A stretch of DNA of 53,918 nucleotides from Verrucomicrobiota bacterium. GTDB taxonomy: Bacteria > Verrucomicrobiota > Verrucomicrobiia > Chthoniobacterales > UBA10450. A program made the translations under genes and the position numbers. How positions within the stretch are numbered: position 1 is the first letter of the stretch; each line of letters starts with the position of its first letter. Below are positions 1-7,789 of the stretch, in pieces. Location: NCBI GenBank assembly GCA_003219175.1, contig QHPU01000049.1, forward strand, positions 1 to 53,918, read 5' to 3'. A model generated the notes under the pieces. The model was not told the origin of the DNA. It saw only the letters and a program-made list of their open reading frames with translations, and did not search any database.

Positions 1-1210
1 CCGCTTTGCCCCACGATGGAGTTAAACCTTTATTATTTTTCGTTAACTGGCGCCAATCGCCCAAAGGTCCGGACCATATCTCGGGCGGAGTTTCATAGTT
101 GTTTCGCACCGCGGCCGCGAACTTTCCATCTTTGGAAATAGTGAAGTTAGGGAAGTTACCGAAAGCATGAACATGTTCCGGCGCCTGCCAGATTGTTCGG
201 ACTGAATTATCGGCGAGGTCCGAGCCGGATCGGCGGAGAGTCAATTCCGAAATCGCGCTGCCGCCGCCAACGACTTCTGTAACAATGATTCGGTCCGGGG
301 TCTGCCAAAAGAGCGAACTGATCGAGGTCTTGCGATCTTTGGTGCGATTCGAAAATTTTTGGCCATCGGCGGCGATGGTAAACAAATCGCCGCCATGGAA
401 TCCTTCGTCGCTCATCAAACCTTCAATAAAGGCGACGGCTTTCCCGTCGGGCGACCAGCGCGGAACTGCGACCTGAAGGGTGGGCTGATAAATGGAAGTC
501 GCATCGCCTTTGGCAACGTCGAAGATGTAAATCTGCGCAATCCACCAGTTGTTGTCGCCTGGTCCCGGAGCGGCGGTGGCGACAAAGCTTGTGTCGTCGG
601 GCGACCAATCGTAGTCGTAGACGTGGAGGTTGGGCGGTGAAACCTGGCGTAATTGGCCAGTAGGGAGGTCGAGAATGGCGATCCGCTGGTTGTGGATGGC
701 GGTATCGATAATGCCAGTGGTGGGGGGTGCGGCCATGAGAGGGCCACCGCCTCCCGCGTCCTCTATATATAGTACCGCGATCCGCCGGCCATCATGCGAC
801 CAGCGCGGCCGAGCGGCGTACCCCTTCACATGAGTAAGCTTTTTCGGATTCGACCCATCGGCGTTGAGCGTCCAGAGCTGTTTCTGGTGTTTTTCGCCCG
901 CATCGGAAAACAGGGCGAGCGTCTTGGAATCGGGCGACCACGCCGGCTCGGCATCGATCCGCTCGCCTGAGCTTTTGAGATCGATTGGAATCGCCGGAGC
1001 ATTGCCGGATGTTAACTGAATATAAGTTTGTTTCGGGGTGGTGGCGGCAGTGGATTGGATCCAGGCGACACGCGAGCCATCGGGGGACAATGCGACGTCA
1101 CCATAAAGGACGGTCCTCCCCAATTGTTCGGTTAGCTGTTTGGTTTGGGCTAGCGACAACGTCGGAATTATCAACGCTGAGAGAAATGTGCCCAGCCGAA
1201 ATTGCTTCAT
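1..1210 (-). CDS. Exported S9-type peptidase / TolB-like beta-propeller protein (C-terminus off window)
   Basis: The frame is open from an ATG at 1210 to base 1, so about 403 residues are visible and the C-terminus lies outside the window. The N-terminus (MKQFRLGTFLSALIIPTLS, then LAQ) is a signal peptide. The body shows repeated WD40/TolB-type blades with the usual signature, for example EPAWSPDSKTLALFSD, RPRWSHDGRRIAVLY, DYDWSPDDTSFVAT and VPRWSPDGKAVAFIEG. This is the propeller that precedes the catalytic alpha/beta-hydrolase domain in dipeptidyl-peptidase/acylaminoacyl-peptidase (family S9) enzymes. The Ser-Asp-His domain is not visible, so a plain TolB-like protein remains possible. Likely a periplasmic peptidase acting on short peptides. 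Confidence 0.8.
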   Translation of the reverse strand, partial: MKQFRLGTFLSALIIPTLSLAQTKQLTEQLGRTVLYGDVALSPDGSRVAWIQSTAATTPKQTYIQLTSGNAPAIPIDLKSSGERIDAEPAWSPDSKTLALFSDAGEKHQKQLWTLNADGSNPKKLTHVKGYAARPRWSHDGRRIAVLYIEDAGGGGPLMAAPPTTGIIDTAIHNQRIAILDLPTGQLRQVSPPNLHVYDYDWSPDDTSFVATAAPGPGDNNWWIAQIYIFDVAKGDATSIYQPTLQVAVPRWSPDGKAVAFIEGLMSDEGFHGGDLFTIAADGQKFSNRTKDRKTSISSLFWQTPDRIIVTEVVGGGSAISELTLRRSGSDLADNSVRTIWQAPEHVHAFGNFPNFTISKDGKFAAAVRNNYETPPEIWSGPLGDWRQLTKNNKGLTPSWGKA

Positions 1211-1379
1211 ATGTTCATGCTGGCAGGGCGATCGTGATTGGCAAGGATTTGGGCGGGTTTGCGAACAGTGACACGTGAGAAAAGATCGAACACGCAACGC
1301 CAAAGAGGCAGCTTCTGAAAAAGCCTTTACTGTGACGATTTAACAAATCGAATGTTCAACGCGACCGTCCGAAGCGCGA

Positions 1380-2434
1380 TCACCTTGCCACCCACCGCAC
1401 TGCGAGAAGGCAAATGTCATCTTCGAATGTACTTTTACCGGCAAAGAAACGCGCATCGTTCTCCACATTCTCGAGTAGGTTTTCCGGCGGCGTGGCGTTG
1501 CGCCGCAGGCTGTCGATCAGTCGCTCAACTCCGAAAAGTTGGCCGTCATCTTGTTCGGCTTCAATAAGCCCATCGGTGAAGAAGAGTACGCAATCGTTGG
1601 GCGCGAGCTCTACTGCCGCGGTTTGATAGCGTGCCTTGGGTAGAAGGCCGAGGACAGAGCCCCTTTGGTTATTTGGGGGGCACAACGGACGCACCTGCCG
1701 CTCTCGCTAACGAGATGCAGGGGACTGGGGTGTCCGGCGTTCGCCACGCGAAGCTGGCCGGTGGCGGCATCAATCGTACAATACACCGCCGTGACGTATA
1801 GAGTGGTATCGATCTGCCGAAGAATGCTGGCCAGCTCATGGTTCAATTCGGCCAGAAGAAAGTCGGGCTCAGCCGCGCGAGGTCCAAGCGCTTCGATCAG
1901 GGCTCGCAACATGGAAGTGATCAATCCGGAACGCACGCCGTGACCCATGACGTCGCAGATGAAAACGCCAGTACACGAATCGGAAATGCGGCTAATGAAA
2001 AAGAAATCACCGCCGACCATGCTGGCCGGTCGATACCGGTGTGAGAATTGAAGCTCCCTTTTATCATCACAGAAGCGCGAGTAGTTAAAGGACATCAGCG
2101 CCTGCTGCAGCTCCATCGCCATTCGGAGGTCAGTTTCCATCTGCTCGTTCTTGCTGCGGATTTCCTGTTCCTTATCGACTAGGTCGTTGATGTTTGCGCG
2201 CAGCAATGCGTTTTGCACTTTGAACAATGTTTGTGTCGTAATCAGGCCCAGAAACGATTCGCGTTCATCGACGAACAGGACATCGTCGTAAAAGGCGTCA
2301 TCTGTGCGCGCGAACATTTTTCGCAGCGCATTTTCAATCGGGGTTGTGACCGAGACTCGGGTTTCGTGGGGCGAAAGATGCATTCCAATCGGTTTGCGCG
2401 CCCAGAGCGCAAATCCGTACCGTCCACCTAACAA
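1380..2434 (-). pseudogene. SpoIIE/PP2C-family serine phosphatase with CBS-like N-terminus, frameshifted
   Basis: Two overlapping minus-strand frames (1610-2434 and 1380-1694) together encode one protein of about 350 residues. The first frame has a CBS-like segment (YDDVLFVDERESFLGLIT), a helical linker (NEQMETDLRMAMELQQALM) typical of RsbU/SpoIIE phosphatases, and the metal-binding core (MVGGDFFFISRI, FICDVMGHGVRSGLITSMLR, ANAGHPSPL). The second frame carries the C-terminal part (GSVLGLLPKARYQ, FFTDGLIEAEQ, DDICLLAVRW). The two join at one missing base near a run of six G at 1675-1680 (plus strand). The role would be dephosphorylation of an anti-anti-sigma factor or similar partner. The start is uncertain: TTG at 2434 is the only usable codon in frame, and the next frame upstream also looks coding. 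Confidence 0.75.
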
Positions 2435-2610
2435 CTCACTGAGGCGATGGCCAGAGGTCGACGTCCTCCGGCCGCATCGAAGCCGGCAGAGGAAACGGGC
2501 GAACTTCGATCTTGCGCGTCCTGTCTTCGTCTACGTCGGACTGCACACGTCGACTTTATCAAATTCCGACAGAACGATTGTTACAATTTCGTGACAAAAT
2601 TACTTGAACA

Positions 2611-2639
2611 TTTTTGTTGCTTAGGAAACCAATTATACT
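2611..2639 (+). promoter_or_regulatory. Possible sigma70-type promoter for the DUF5519-TetR-ABC operon
   Basis: TTTTTG at 2611-2616 and TATACT at 2634-2639 are separated by 17 bases, 23 bases upstream of the first ATG, inside a markedly AT-rich stretch between divergent genes. Position and spacing fit a promoter; the -35 box is poor. Confidence 0.35.
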
Positions 2640-2661
2640 AGAATAGTTTTCTTAGTGCTGT

Positions 2662-3027
2662 ATGGCGTTGCGACCTCAGCCGAAAAAAACAGGCAGCATG
2701 AAATCGCGGGAACTTCATGAGGAATTACGGCGGCGGATTCTCAATCTGCCGGGTGTGATGGAGCGCCAAAATGCGGGCATCCACGAAGACGCCTTCTTTG
2801 TCGGACCCACCATGTTTATGCACATCCACGGTCACGGTCATTGCGACATTCGACTAGCGATTTCCGATCAGGCGCGAGTTCTGGCCGAAGGCAAAGCGCG
2901 TCCACACCGCTGGGCGCCGGGACAAGGCTACGTGACGTTAGTGGCACGTGATGAAGACGATTTGGGGCGGGCGATGCAGCTCATTCGGATGTCCCACGAT
3001 TATTTTTCCAACAAACGGCAGCAGTGA
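2662..3027 (+). CDS. DUF5519 / luciferase-family domain protein
   Basis: A 121-residue cytoplasmic protein. The motifs MHIHGHGHCDIRLAIS (about residues 53-68) and EGKARPHRWAPGQGYVTLVA (about 77-96) match the small family annotated DUF5519 or luciferase-domain protein: a helix, a His-rich G-H-x-D-[IL]-R-L strand, then H-x-W-x-P-x-x-G-[WY]-V. Its biochemical role is unknown; the name does not mean light production. ATG 2698 is an alternative start that removes a basic 12-residue tail. The stop overlaps the start of the TetR gene (GTGA), so the two are translationally coupled and this gene probably belongs to the efflux operon. Confidence 0.75.
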   Translation: MALRPQPKKTGSMKSRELHEELRRRILNLPGVMERQNAGIHEDAFFVGPTMFMHIHGHGHCDIRLAISDQARVLAEGKARPHRWAPGQGYVTLVARDEDDLGRAMQLIRMSHDYFSNKRQQ

Positions 3028-3650
3028 CGCGCCTCAACAAATCGGAGTTCCGAAATCGAAGGAACGACTCTGTCCGACAACGAATTGTCGAAGCGGCGCG
3101 AGCGCACTTTTTTAGTCACGGATTTCGGAGCGTGACGATGGATGATCTGGCGGAGGAACTTGGGATTAGCAAAAAAACGCTCTACGCGCATTTCCCAGGC
3201 AAGATCGATCTGCTCGAGGCGGTGCTGGCCAATAAGTTCGCCAGCGTGGAAACGACACTGAAGGAAGTGACGCGCGCATATCCGCGCGATTTCCCGGCGA
3301 CACTGCGCGAATTGCTGGCCGGAACGCAACGTGAACTGGACGAAATCAAGCCACCGTTTGTGCGGGATATGCGGCAAAAAGCGCCGCAGGTGTTCAAAGT
3401 TGTGGAACAGCGCCGAGCTGCGTTGATCGGAAATTATTTCGGCAAACTTTTCATCGAGGGACAGCGTGCCGGAATGGTTCGGAAAGATGTTCCGGCCAAA
3501 CTGATCATCGAAATTCTCCTGGCCATGGTCCAGGCGATTATGAATCCGCCAAAGATGGAAGAGTTAGGGATGATGCCGAAAGAAGGTTTTAGCGGAATTC
3601 TCAAGATCGTGCTTGAAGGCGCGCTTACCAGGAAAGGACGCAAAGCATGA
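3024..3650 (+). CDS. TetR/AcrR-family transcriptional regulator
   Basis: A 208-residue protein starting at GTG 3024 inside the preceding stop. Residues 17-65 form the TetR helix-turn-helix: RQRIVEAARAHFFSHGFRS, then TMDDLAEELGISKKTLYAHF with the diagnostic [KT]-x-[LT]-[YF]-x-[HY]-F end. The C-terminal half is the variable ligand-binding and dimer domain. It leads directly into an HlyD adaptor, an ABC ATPase and an ABC-2 permease. This order resembles E. coli cecR-ybhGFSR, where the TetR protein represses a drug exporter. By analogy it probably represses this operon and is released by an exported compound. That is inference; the ligand is unknown. Confidence 0.9.
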   Translation: MTRLNKSEFRNRRNDSVRQRIVEAARAHFFSHGFRSVTMDDLAEELGISKKTLYAHFPGKIDLLEAVLANKFASVETTLKEVTRAYPRDFPATLRELLAGTQRELDEIKPPFVRDMRQKAPQVFKVVEQRRAALIGNYFGKLFIEGQRAGMVRKDVPAKLIIEILLAMVQAIMNPPKMEELGMMPKEGFSGILKIVLEGALTRKGRKA

Positions 3651-4429
3651 ATGCGGCGTTCAATTATCGGCGAATCCGGTTGGTTGCAATCTCGTTAGTA
3701 ATCGTGGCTTTCTTGAGCAGTTGTAGTGATCCGTCGACGGATCGGTTTCAGGGGTATGTCGAGGGCGAGTTCGTGTACGTAGCGTCGCCCCTGGCCGGGC
3801 AGTTGGAGACGTTGTCGGTGCAGCGTGGCCAACAGGTAACGACTGGACAACCACTTTTCTCGTTAGATGAAACGGCCGAAAAAGCAGCGCGCGATATGGC
3901 CGAGGCCGCCCTTGTACTATCGGAAGCAGAATTCAAACGTCAGTCGGAGCTTCTTCGCCGAGGACCGGCTTCGGCGCAGGATTATGATCGCGCGCGGTCA
4001 ACCCGAGACCAGGACCGACAACGACTGACTCAGGCGCAGTGGAATTTTGATCAGAAAAAACAGGCGGCACCACAAGCGGGGCTTGTTTACGACACACTCT
4101 TTCGCCAGGGCGAGTGGGTTGCAGCTGGAAAGCCAGTGGTCGTGCTTTTGCCTCCGCAAAACATCAAAGTGCGGGCATTCGTTCCGGAAACACGCGTCGG
4201 GTCAATTCACTACGGTGACCCCGTCCAGGTGACGGTGGACGGCGTGGGAAAAGCTTTCATCGGCAAAGTGAGCTACATCTCGCCGCGCGCGGAATACACG
4301 CCGCCCGTTATCTACAGTCGCGAAAGCCGGGAGAAACTCGTCTTCATGGTTGAATCGGTATTCGATCCGCAGGTGTCCACGAATCTGCATCCCGGTCAGC
4401 CGGTAGACGTCGAATTCAAGTCGGAATGA
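3647..4429 (+). CDS. HlyD/YbhG-type membrane fusion lipoprotein
   Basis: 260 residues. The N-terminus has a hydrophobic segment ending in AFLSSC, a lipobox-like site, so the protein is probably a lipoprotein facing the periplasm. It then shows the biotinyl-lipoyl half motif (GEFVYVASPLAGQLETLSVQ, RGQQVTTGQPLFSLD), a short coiled hairpin rich in Ala, Glu and Arg (about residues 80-140), the second lipoyl half (GLVYDTLFRQGEWVAAGKPV) and a beta-barrel. This is the adaptor that links an inner-membrane exporter to an outer-membrane channel. The ATG overlaps the TetR stop (ATGA) and follows AGGAAAGGA. No outer-membrane channel gene is adjacent. Confidence 0.88.
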   Translation: MNAAFNYRRIRLVAISLVIVAFLSSCSDPSTDRFQGYVEGEFVYVASPLAGQLETLSVQRGQQVTTGQPLFSLDETAEKAARDMAEAALVLSEAEFKRQSELLRRGPASAQDYDRARSTRDQDRQRLTQAQWNFDQKKQAAPQAGLVYDTLFRQGEWVAAGKPVVVLLPPQNIKVRAFVPETRVGSIHYGDPVQVTVDGVGKAFIGKVSYISPRAEYTPPVIYSRESREKLVFMVESVFDPQVSTNLHPGQPVDVEFKSE

Positions 4430-5343
4430 GAAACGGCGAAGCAGTTATTGAGGTTCGGGGCATGACAAAACGTTTTGACGAGCTTACTGCGGTCGATCAC
4501 GTCGATCTCACGGTGCGCGCGGGCGAAATCTACGGGTTCCTCGGCCCGAACGGTAGCGGCAAGACCACGTTTCTCCGCATGCTGTGCGGATTGCTTCGCG
4601 CCGATGACGGCAACGGACAGGTTCTGGGCCATGACGTGATTGCGGAAAGTGAAGCAATCAAACGCGAGGTCGGTTACATGACCCAGCGATTCAGTTTCTG
4701 GGAGGATTTAAGCATCGAGGAGAATCTCGATTTTGTTGCGCGCATCTACGGCGTGAAGAACAGGCAAGCGGCAGTGCGGCAGAGCCTTGACGAACTTGGG
4801 CTGACGCAACGCAAGACTCAACTCGCCGGGCAGTTGTCGGGCGGCTGGAAACAGCGTCTCGCGCTCGCAGCCTGTCTTATTCATCGGCCGAAATTGTTGT
4901 TGTTGGATGAACCGACGGCCGGGGTTGACCCAAAAGCGCGACGCGATTTCTGGGAAGAAATTCATCAGCTCGCGGCCGAGGGGCTCACATTTCTCATTAC
5001 TACGCATTACATGGATGAAGCGGAACGTTGCCAGCGGCTAGCCTATATCTCGAAGGGCAAATTGCTCGCGGATGGTACGGTCGACGAAGTAATCTCGCGG
5101 GTCGGACTGACGACATGGTCGGTGCGCGGACCAGATTTGTCGCAACTAGCTGACCAACTGCGTGAGACTCGCGGGGTGCAACAAGCAGTTGCCTTCGGAA
5201 ATTCGCTGCATGTCAGCAGCAACAATGCGTCCGAGCTGGAACACGCCATCGCGCCTTTTCGCCATGAGCCGTACCAGTGGCAGCAAATTCCATCAGGATT
5301 GGAAGACGCTTTCATTAGTTTGATGGATGACGGCAAATCATGA
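4426..5343 (+). CDS. ABC transporter ATP-binding protein (YbhF-like)
   Basis: 305 residues, one nucleotide-binding domain. Walker A is GPNGSGKTT (about residue 41), the Q-loop lies at GYMTQRFSFWEDLS, the signature is LSGGWKQRLALAACLIHRP, Walker B is LLLLDEPTAGVDP and the switch His is in FLITTHYMDEAERC. The last 70 residues (GLTTWSVRGPDLSQL onward) are the accessory domain seen in drug-exporter ATPases. It energises the ABC-2 permease encoded next. E. coli YbhF has two such domains in tandem; this protein has one and would need to dimerise. Four-base overlaps at both ends indicate a coupled operon. Confidence 0.93.
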   Translation: MRNGEAVIEVRGMTKRFDELTAVDHVDLTVRAGEIYGFLGPNGSGKTTFLRMLCGLLRADDGNGQVLGHDVIAESEAIKREVGYMTQRFSFWEDLSIEENLDFVARIYGVKNRQAAVRQSLDELGLTQRKTQLAGQLSGGWKQRLALAACLIHRPKLLLLDEPTAGVDPKARRDFWEEIHQLAAEGLTFLITTHYMDEAERCQRLAYISKGKLLADGTVDEVISRVGLTTWSVRGPDLSQLADQLRETRGVQQAVAFGNSLHVSSNNASELEHAIAPFRHEPYQWQQIPSGLEDAFISLMDDGKS

Positions 5344-6482
5344 AAAGGCATCCCAAATTTTCGTTTCAGCGCCTCGTCGGCATTATTTCGAAGGAATTCC
5401 TGCAGATGCGGCGGGACCGACTGACCTTCGCCATGATGCTTGGCATTCCGCTGATTCAACTCACGCTGTTCGGCTACGCCATTAATTCTGATCCGCGCCA
5501 TCTGCCCGCGGCGGTGCTTTTGGCCGATCAGGGCGCGCAAGGTCGAACGTTGCTTTATGCGATGAAGAACAGCACCTACTTCGATTTCGTCCGGGAAGTG
5601 AAGACCGAAGCTGAAGGATACAACTTGCTTGCCCGGGGGCAGGTGCAGTTTGTCATCAATATTCCGCAAAATTTCAGCCGCGACCTTTTGCGGGGTGATC
5701 GACCTGCTCTGTTGGTCGAGGCGGACGCAACGGATCCGGCCGCGACCGGAATCGCGCTCGGCTCATTGCCGCCGCTGTTTGATGCAGCTTTGCAGAACGA
5801 TTTGAAAGGGCCGCTGGCTTCGCTCAGCTCGACGAGCGGGCCAATCGATCTACGGGTGCACGCCCTCTACAATCCCGAAGTCGTCACTCAATACAATATC
5901 GTGCCCGGTCTCATGGGCGTGATTTTAACCATGACTATGGTCATGATCACCGGCCTCGCCATTACGCGCGAGCGTGAGCGCGGGACGATGGAAAATCTCC
6001 TTTCGATGCCGACACGGCCGAGCGAAGTTTTGGTTGGCAAAATCGTGCCTTACATTCTCGTTGGATACATTCAAGTCTCGGTCATTCTGATCGCGGCCCG
6101 CTTTCTTTTCCACGTTCCGATGCAGGGCAGCATTCTTCTTCTGTTGCTGGTGGCGTTTGTCTTCATTGTCGCGAACCTGGCGATGGGCATCACTTTTTCC
6201 ACCATCGCCAAGAACCAGTTACAAGCGGTGCAGATGGCGTTTTTTGTTTTTCTTCCATCGATATTGCTTTCCGGGTTCATGTTTCCTTTTCGCGGAATGC
6301 CGCACTGGGCGCAGGTAATCGGGGAAGCTTTCCCCCTCACTCATTTTCTGCGCATTGTCCGGGGCATTTTGTTGAAAGGGAATGGCCTGATCGATGTCAG
6401 TCTCCAGCTTTGGCAGATAGCGCTTTTCGCTCTCATCGTCTTGGCCATTGCAGTCAAGCGTTACCGGCAGACGCTTGATTAG
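5340..6482 (+). CDS. ABC-2 type permease (YbhS/YbhR-like)
   Basis: 380 residues. One N-terminal membrane helix (LTFAMMLGIPLIQLTLFGYA) is followed by a large periplasmic domain of about 150 residues with alpha/beta character (RHLPAAVLLADQGAQGR; FVINIPQNFSRDLL). Five more helices follow, containing the ABC-2 signature region ITRERERGTMENLLSMPTRP and the ending PLTHFLRIVRGILLKG. This is the membrane half of a drug or xenobiotic exporter. E. coli uses two permeases (YbhS and YbhR); here there is one, so the transporter is probably homodimeric. The operon ends here: the next gene has its own operator. Confidence 0.92.
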   Translation: MKRHPKFSFQRLVGIISKEFLQMRRDRLTFAMMLGIPLIQLTLFGYAINSDPRHLPAAVLLADQGAQGRTLLYAMKNSTYFDFVREVKTEAEGYNLLARGQVQFVINIPQNFSRDLLRGDRPALLVEADATDPAATGIALGSLPPLFDAALQNDLKGPLASLSSTSGPIDLRVHALYNPEVVTQYNIVPGLMGVILTMTMVMITGLAITRERERGTMENLLSMPTRPSEVLVGKIVPYILVGYIQVSVILIAARFLFHVPMQGSILLLLLVAFVFIVANLAMGITFSTIAKNQLQAVQMAFFVFLPSILLSGFMFPFRGMPHWAQVIGEAFPLTHFLRIVRGILLKGNGLIDVSLQLWQIALFALIVLAIAVKRYRQTLD

Positions 6483-6541
6483 AAAAGGTAATTGCCGGGG
6501 CGGGTAAAAATTTTGTTTGCATTGCCAATTTCGTGTGCTAG

Positions 6542-6565
6542 ATATTTAACCAGATGGTTAAATAT
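6542..6565. promoter_or_regulatory. Palindromic operator centred on the arsR start codon
   Basis: ATATTTAACC (6542-6551), four bases (AGAT), then GGTTAAATAT (6556-6565) form a perfect 10-bp-arm dyad. The ATG of the ArsR gene (6554-6556) lies in its centre. ArsR-family dimers bind short AT-rich dyads of this shape at their own promoters, so autorepression is the natural reading. Confidence 0.7.
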
Positions 6566-6919
6566 AATTCGAGAACGCTTGATCGCACCTTTGCCGCTCT
6601 GGCGGATCCGACCCGGCGGCGAATCCTGGCGCAACTGACAGGGGGTGACCGGTGCGTAACCGATGTGGCCCGGCGCTATAACATGTCGCTCCCAGCCATC
6701 TCGAAACATTTGCGCGTGCTGGAGAAGGCGGGATTGCTCCGGCGGCGACGTTATCGGCGCGACGGCCGTATTCACGAAATGCAATTGCAGGCCAGGCCGT
6801 TGAAACAGGCGGCGCAGTGGGTCGAGGAATATCGCAAATTCTGGGAAGGATCACTCGATCGCCTGGCCGCGTATTTGGAGAAAACGAATAAACAACCGCA
6901 AAAGAAAGGAGCAGCGTAA
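6554..6919 (+). CDS. ArsR-family winged-helix repressor
   Basis: 121 residues. The opening DRTFAALADPTRRRILAQL is the hallmark of the ArsR subgroup that travels with SRPBCC/AHSA1 genes. The recognition region is CVTDVARRYNMSLPAISKHL, followed by the wing (RVLEKAGLLRRRRYRRDGRI). No Cys pair of the metal-sensing ELCVCDL type is present, so a metal ligand is unlikely. It heads a seven-gene downstream series ending at 10117, and its start codon sits inside a perfect dyad (6542-6565), so it probably represses itself and the cassette. The inducer cannot be told from sequence. Confidence 0.92.
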   Translation: MVKYNSRTLDRTFAALADPTRRRILAQLTGGDRCVTDVARRYNMSLPAISKHLRVLEKAGLLRRRRYRRDGRIHEMQLQARPLKQAAQWVEEYRKFWEGSLDRLAAYLEKTNKQPQKKGAA

Positions 6920-6922
6920 CCA

Positions 6923-7099
6923 ATGTGTCCGGCATGTGTGGCAAGCGCGGGATTGATGGCTGCCGCCGCTGGTGCGACATCGAGTGGAGGCGTGGCCTTG
7001 CTGGCTTTCAAGAAATTTTTTGGAAAAACAACCCAACAACCGAAAGGAACGAAAAATGAAACTGGCAGAAAAACCAACCGAAGTGGTATCGGAAGCTGA
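6923..7099 (+). CDS. 58-residue CPAC-type small membrane protein
   Basis: The ATG lies three bases after the arsR stop. The protein begins MCPACVASAGLMAAAAGATS, continues with a Gly/Ala/Leu-rich hydrophobic stretch (SGGVALLAFKKFFGK) and ends in a polar basic tail. Small proteins starting M-C-P-[AV]-C followed by a hydrophobic stretch are familiar to me beside ArsR/DUF899/SRPBCC genes. The C-x-x-C at residues 2-5 could be a redox or metal site. Its last 44 bases overlap the start of the DUF899 gene in another frame, and the tail may be a local extension. Function unknown. Confidence 0.65.
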   Translation: MCPACVASAGLMAAAAGATSSGGVALLAFKKFFGKTTQQPKGTKNETGRKTNRSGIGS

Positions 7100-7772
7100 A
7101 TGGCTGGTGGCGCGGAAAGATTTATTGAATCGGGAAAAGGAATTCTCGCGGCAACGCGATGCGCTGAGCGCGGCGCGCCGCAAACTTCCGATGGTAAAGG
7201 TTGAAAAGGAGTACGTCTTCGAGGGGCCGGACGGGAAAGAGACGCTGGCTGATTTGTTCGAAGGTCGGAGCCAACTGATTATTTATCATTTCATGCTCGG
7301 GCCGGGCTGGGAGGAAGGTTGCAAGAGCTGCTCATATCTGGCCGACCATTTTGACGGCGCGAACTGGCACTTGCCACATCGCGACACGACGTTGGTGTTG
7401 GTCTCGCGTGCGCCGCTATCTGAGATTCAAGCATATAAGAAGCGCATGGGCTGGCGTTTCAAATGGGTATCATCCCACGGCAGTACCTTTAACTTCGACT
7501 ACCATGTCTCATTTACTAAAGAAGAAGAGAAGAAGAACAAAGTTTACTACAACTACGAAACGGGAGAGTTCATGAGCGACGAACTTCCGGGCTTGAGCGT
7601 GTTCTACAAAGACGAAGATGGAAACGTATTCCACACCTATTCGACGTATGCTCGTGGCCTCGACCAACTGGTGGGCACCTATAATTTCCTTGATCTGACG
7701 CCAAAAGGGCGGGACGAGGATCCGGAGAATACCATGTCGTGGGTGCGGCGGCACGATCAGTACGATACCTAA
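7056..7772 (+). CDS. DUF899 thioredoxin-like family protein
   Basis: 238 residues from ATG 7056, chosen because AAAGGA lies about 8 bases upstream and because family members start with a polar helix such as MKLAEKPTEVVSEAEWLVAR. The family pattern is clear: LLNREKEFSRQRDALSAARR, LPMVKVEKEYVFEGPDGKET, LIIYHFMLGPGWEEGCKSCS and a C-terminal YNFLDLTPKGRDE. The fold is thioredoxin-like; the C-x-x-C of thioredoxin is represented here by CKSC in the GCKSCSYLADH segment. DUF899 proteins are of unproven function, often suggested as dithiol reductases. Position 2-3 of an ArsR-controlled cassette suggests a stress-response role. Confidence 0.9.
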   Translation: MKLAEKPTEVVSEAEWLVARKDLLNREKEFSRQRDALSAARRKLPMVKVEKEYVFEGPDGKETLADLFEGRSQLIIYHFMLGPGWEEGCKSCSYLADHFDGANWHLPHRDTTLVLVSRAPLSEIQAYKKRMGWRFKWVSSHGSTFNFDYHVSFTKEEEKKNKVYYNYETGEFMSDELPGLSVFYKDEDGNVFHTYSTYARGLDQLVGTYNFLDLTPKGRDEDPENTMSWVRRHDQYDT

Positions 7773-7789
7773 TCAGAGGAGCGGGGATT

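Noticed and set aside
2435-2530. Upstream extension of the SpoIIE-type protein in the neighbouring frame (ending PASMRPEDVDLWP)
   Set aside because: It looks coding and could mean a second frameshift near 2445, but homologue alignment is needed to decide; not claimed as a feature.
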